A stretch of 6,382 nucleotides of DNA from contig JANLHY010000076.1 in the NCBI GenBank assembly GCA_024653795.1, positions 1 to 6,382 of the forward strand. The letters run 5' to 3'. Positions 5,814-6,382 of this stretch are shown here, piece by piece. The notes under the pieces were generated by a model, which ran no database searches, was not told the DNA's origin, and saw only the letters and a program-made list of their open reading frames with translations. A program made the translations under genes and the position numbers. Every line of letters begins with the position of its first letter. The first letter of the stretch is position 1. This DNA comes from Candidatus Brocadiaceae bacterium (GTDB lineage: Bacteria; Planctomycetota; Brocadiia; Brocadiales; Brocadiaceae).

Positions 5814-6382
5814 ATTCCTCTTTCCAATCTATTGCTTCACTCCACTTCGGCTGTTCTTTTTTGTCAAAAATAAAATTGCCTATTACCAGATAATCCATCT
5901 CTGTTCTCATAAAGCATTTATAGGCATCCTCTGGAGTGCATACTATAGGTTCACCTCTTACATTGAAACTTGTATTGACAATTACCCCATATCCTGTTCT
6001 CTTCTTAAATTCACTGATGAGTTTATGATATTTGGGATTAGTTTCCTTATGCACAGTCTGCACCCTCGCTGTATAGTCAAGATGGGTTATTGACGGAATA
6101 TCCGAACGCAAAAAATACAGTTTATCTTTTAGCGGCATAGAATGATAACCATCAGGCAAGGGATTCCTTCTCTTTGGATGCACATAATCAATTAAAAGCA
6201 TATAAGGTGAAATAAATCCATTCTCAAAGTATTCGCCTGCGTCCTCAGCAAGAACTGACGGCGCAAATGGCCTGAAGCCTTCCCTGTATTTAATCTTGAG
6301 ATTAAGCTTCTTCTGCATCTCAGGGCTTCGCGCATCAGCTATAATGCTGCGGTTGCCTAATGCCCTCGGCCCCCATTCCATC
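5800..6382 (-). CDS. Carbamoyltransferase (NodU/CmcH family), C-terminal part
   Basis: This is the C-terminal domain of an O-carbamoyltransferase, the family that transfers a carbamoyl group from carbamoyl phosphate to a hydroxyl of a sugar or natural product (NodU, CmcH, TobZ). The gene runs off the right edge of the window; family members are about 550-600 aa and only the last ~193 residues are present, so the Met at 6381 is internal. Numbering from that Met, the hallmarks are EWGPRALGNRSI (2-13), KYREGFRPFAP (31-41), THLDYTARVQTV (99-110) and NTSFNVRGEPIV (136-147), all typical of the Carbam_trans_C domain. The reading frame is clean to its TAA. Its last 14 bases overlap the start of the SGNH hydrolase gene, so the two are probably translationally coupled. 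The substrate cannot be told; the neighbouring SGNH, SxtJ and DUF5989 genes suggest a membrane-associated or exported glycan. Confidence 0.93.
   Translation of the reverse strand, partial: MEWGPRALGNRSIIADARSPEMQKKLNLKIKYREGFRPFAPSVLAEDAGEYFENGFISPYMLLIDYVHPKRRNPLPDGYHSMPLKDKLYFLRSDIPSITHLDYTARVQTVHKETNPKYHKLISEFKKRTGYGVIVNTSFNVRGEPIVCTPEDAYKCFMRTEMDYLVIGNFIFDKKEQPKWSEAIDWKEEYGLD

Noticed and set aside
5593..6093. Plus-strand open frame of 166 codons opposite the carbamoyltransferase and SGNH genes
   Set aside because: It is antisense to two genes with clear family motifs, and its product shows no domain; it is a shadow. The same holds for the other plus-strand frames (514-762, 969-1184, 2427-2609, 3134-3325, 3826-4098, 4150-4521).
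1..6382. tRNA or rRNA genes
   Set aside because: No cloverleaf with a TTCGA-type T loop in a paired context and no rRNA-like conserved segments were found; the TTCGA words at 17-49 belong to the heptamer array.

Overview
The window is a moderately AT-rich bacterial segment in which every convincing gene lies on the minus strand, so it is described in transcription order from position 6382 down to 1. The gene content (carbamoyltransferase, membrane-anchored SGNH hydrolases, DUF5989 and SxtJ small membrane proteins, CgeB-type glycosyltransferase), together with dispersed palindromic repeats and toxin-antitoxin debris, fits an accessory surface-glycan or natural-product locus. A Gram-negative, environmental, Nitrospirota- or Desulfobacterota-like genome is my guess at the source; no marker gene in the window fixes the taxonomy.

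Right part (6382-2192): the C-terminal third of a NodU/CmcH-type carbamoyltransferase overlaps by 14 bases the start of a membrane-anchored SGNH/GDSL hydrolase (395 aa). A second SGNH hydrolase of a different subfamily (347 aa) follows after 8 bases. Next comes a 3'-terminal relic of a third SGNH gene, which closely copies the end of the 395-aa gene. A Uma2-type PD-(D/E)XK protein follows, then a 50-aa DUF5989 gene hidden under a false longer reading frame, and an SxtJ-family membrane protein of 129 aa. Carbamoyltransferase, SGNH hydrolases, DUF5989 and SxtJ look like one cassette, probably modifying an exported sugar polymer or lipid at the membrane. Uma2 and the SGNH relic mark where that cassette was rearranged.

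Middle (2191-1224): a possible promoter overlaps the SxtJ stop codon and leads into the first ~15 codons of a MazE/AbrB-type antitoxin gene. That gene is broken off by a compact element with several inverted repeats (about 2021-2087). Then come an AbiEii-like nucleotidyltransferase gene and an intergenic stretch holding a long imperfect hairpin (1275-1333). This is a scrap zone of mobile and defence-type material.

Left part (1223-1): a CgeB-like glycosyltransferase of about 334 aa, in keeping with a glycan locus, followed by about 218 bases without a gene that include six heptanucleotide units (17-58).

The most noteworthy points are the hidden DUF5989/SxtJ pair inside the carbamoyltransferase-SGNH cassette, two independent sequence scars showing that the SGNH genes arose through tandem duplication and replacement, and the antitoxin gene truncated at a repeat element.
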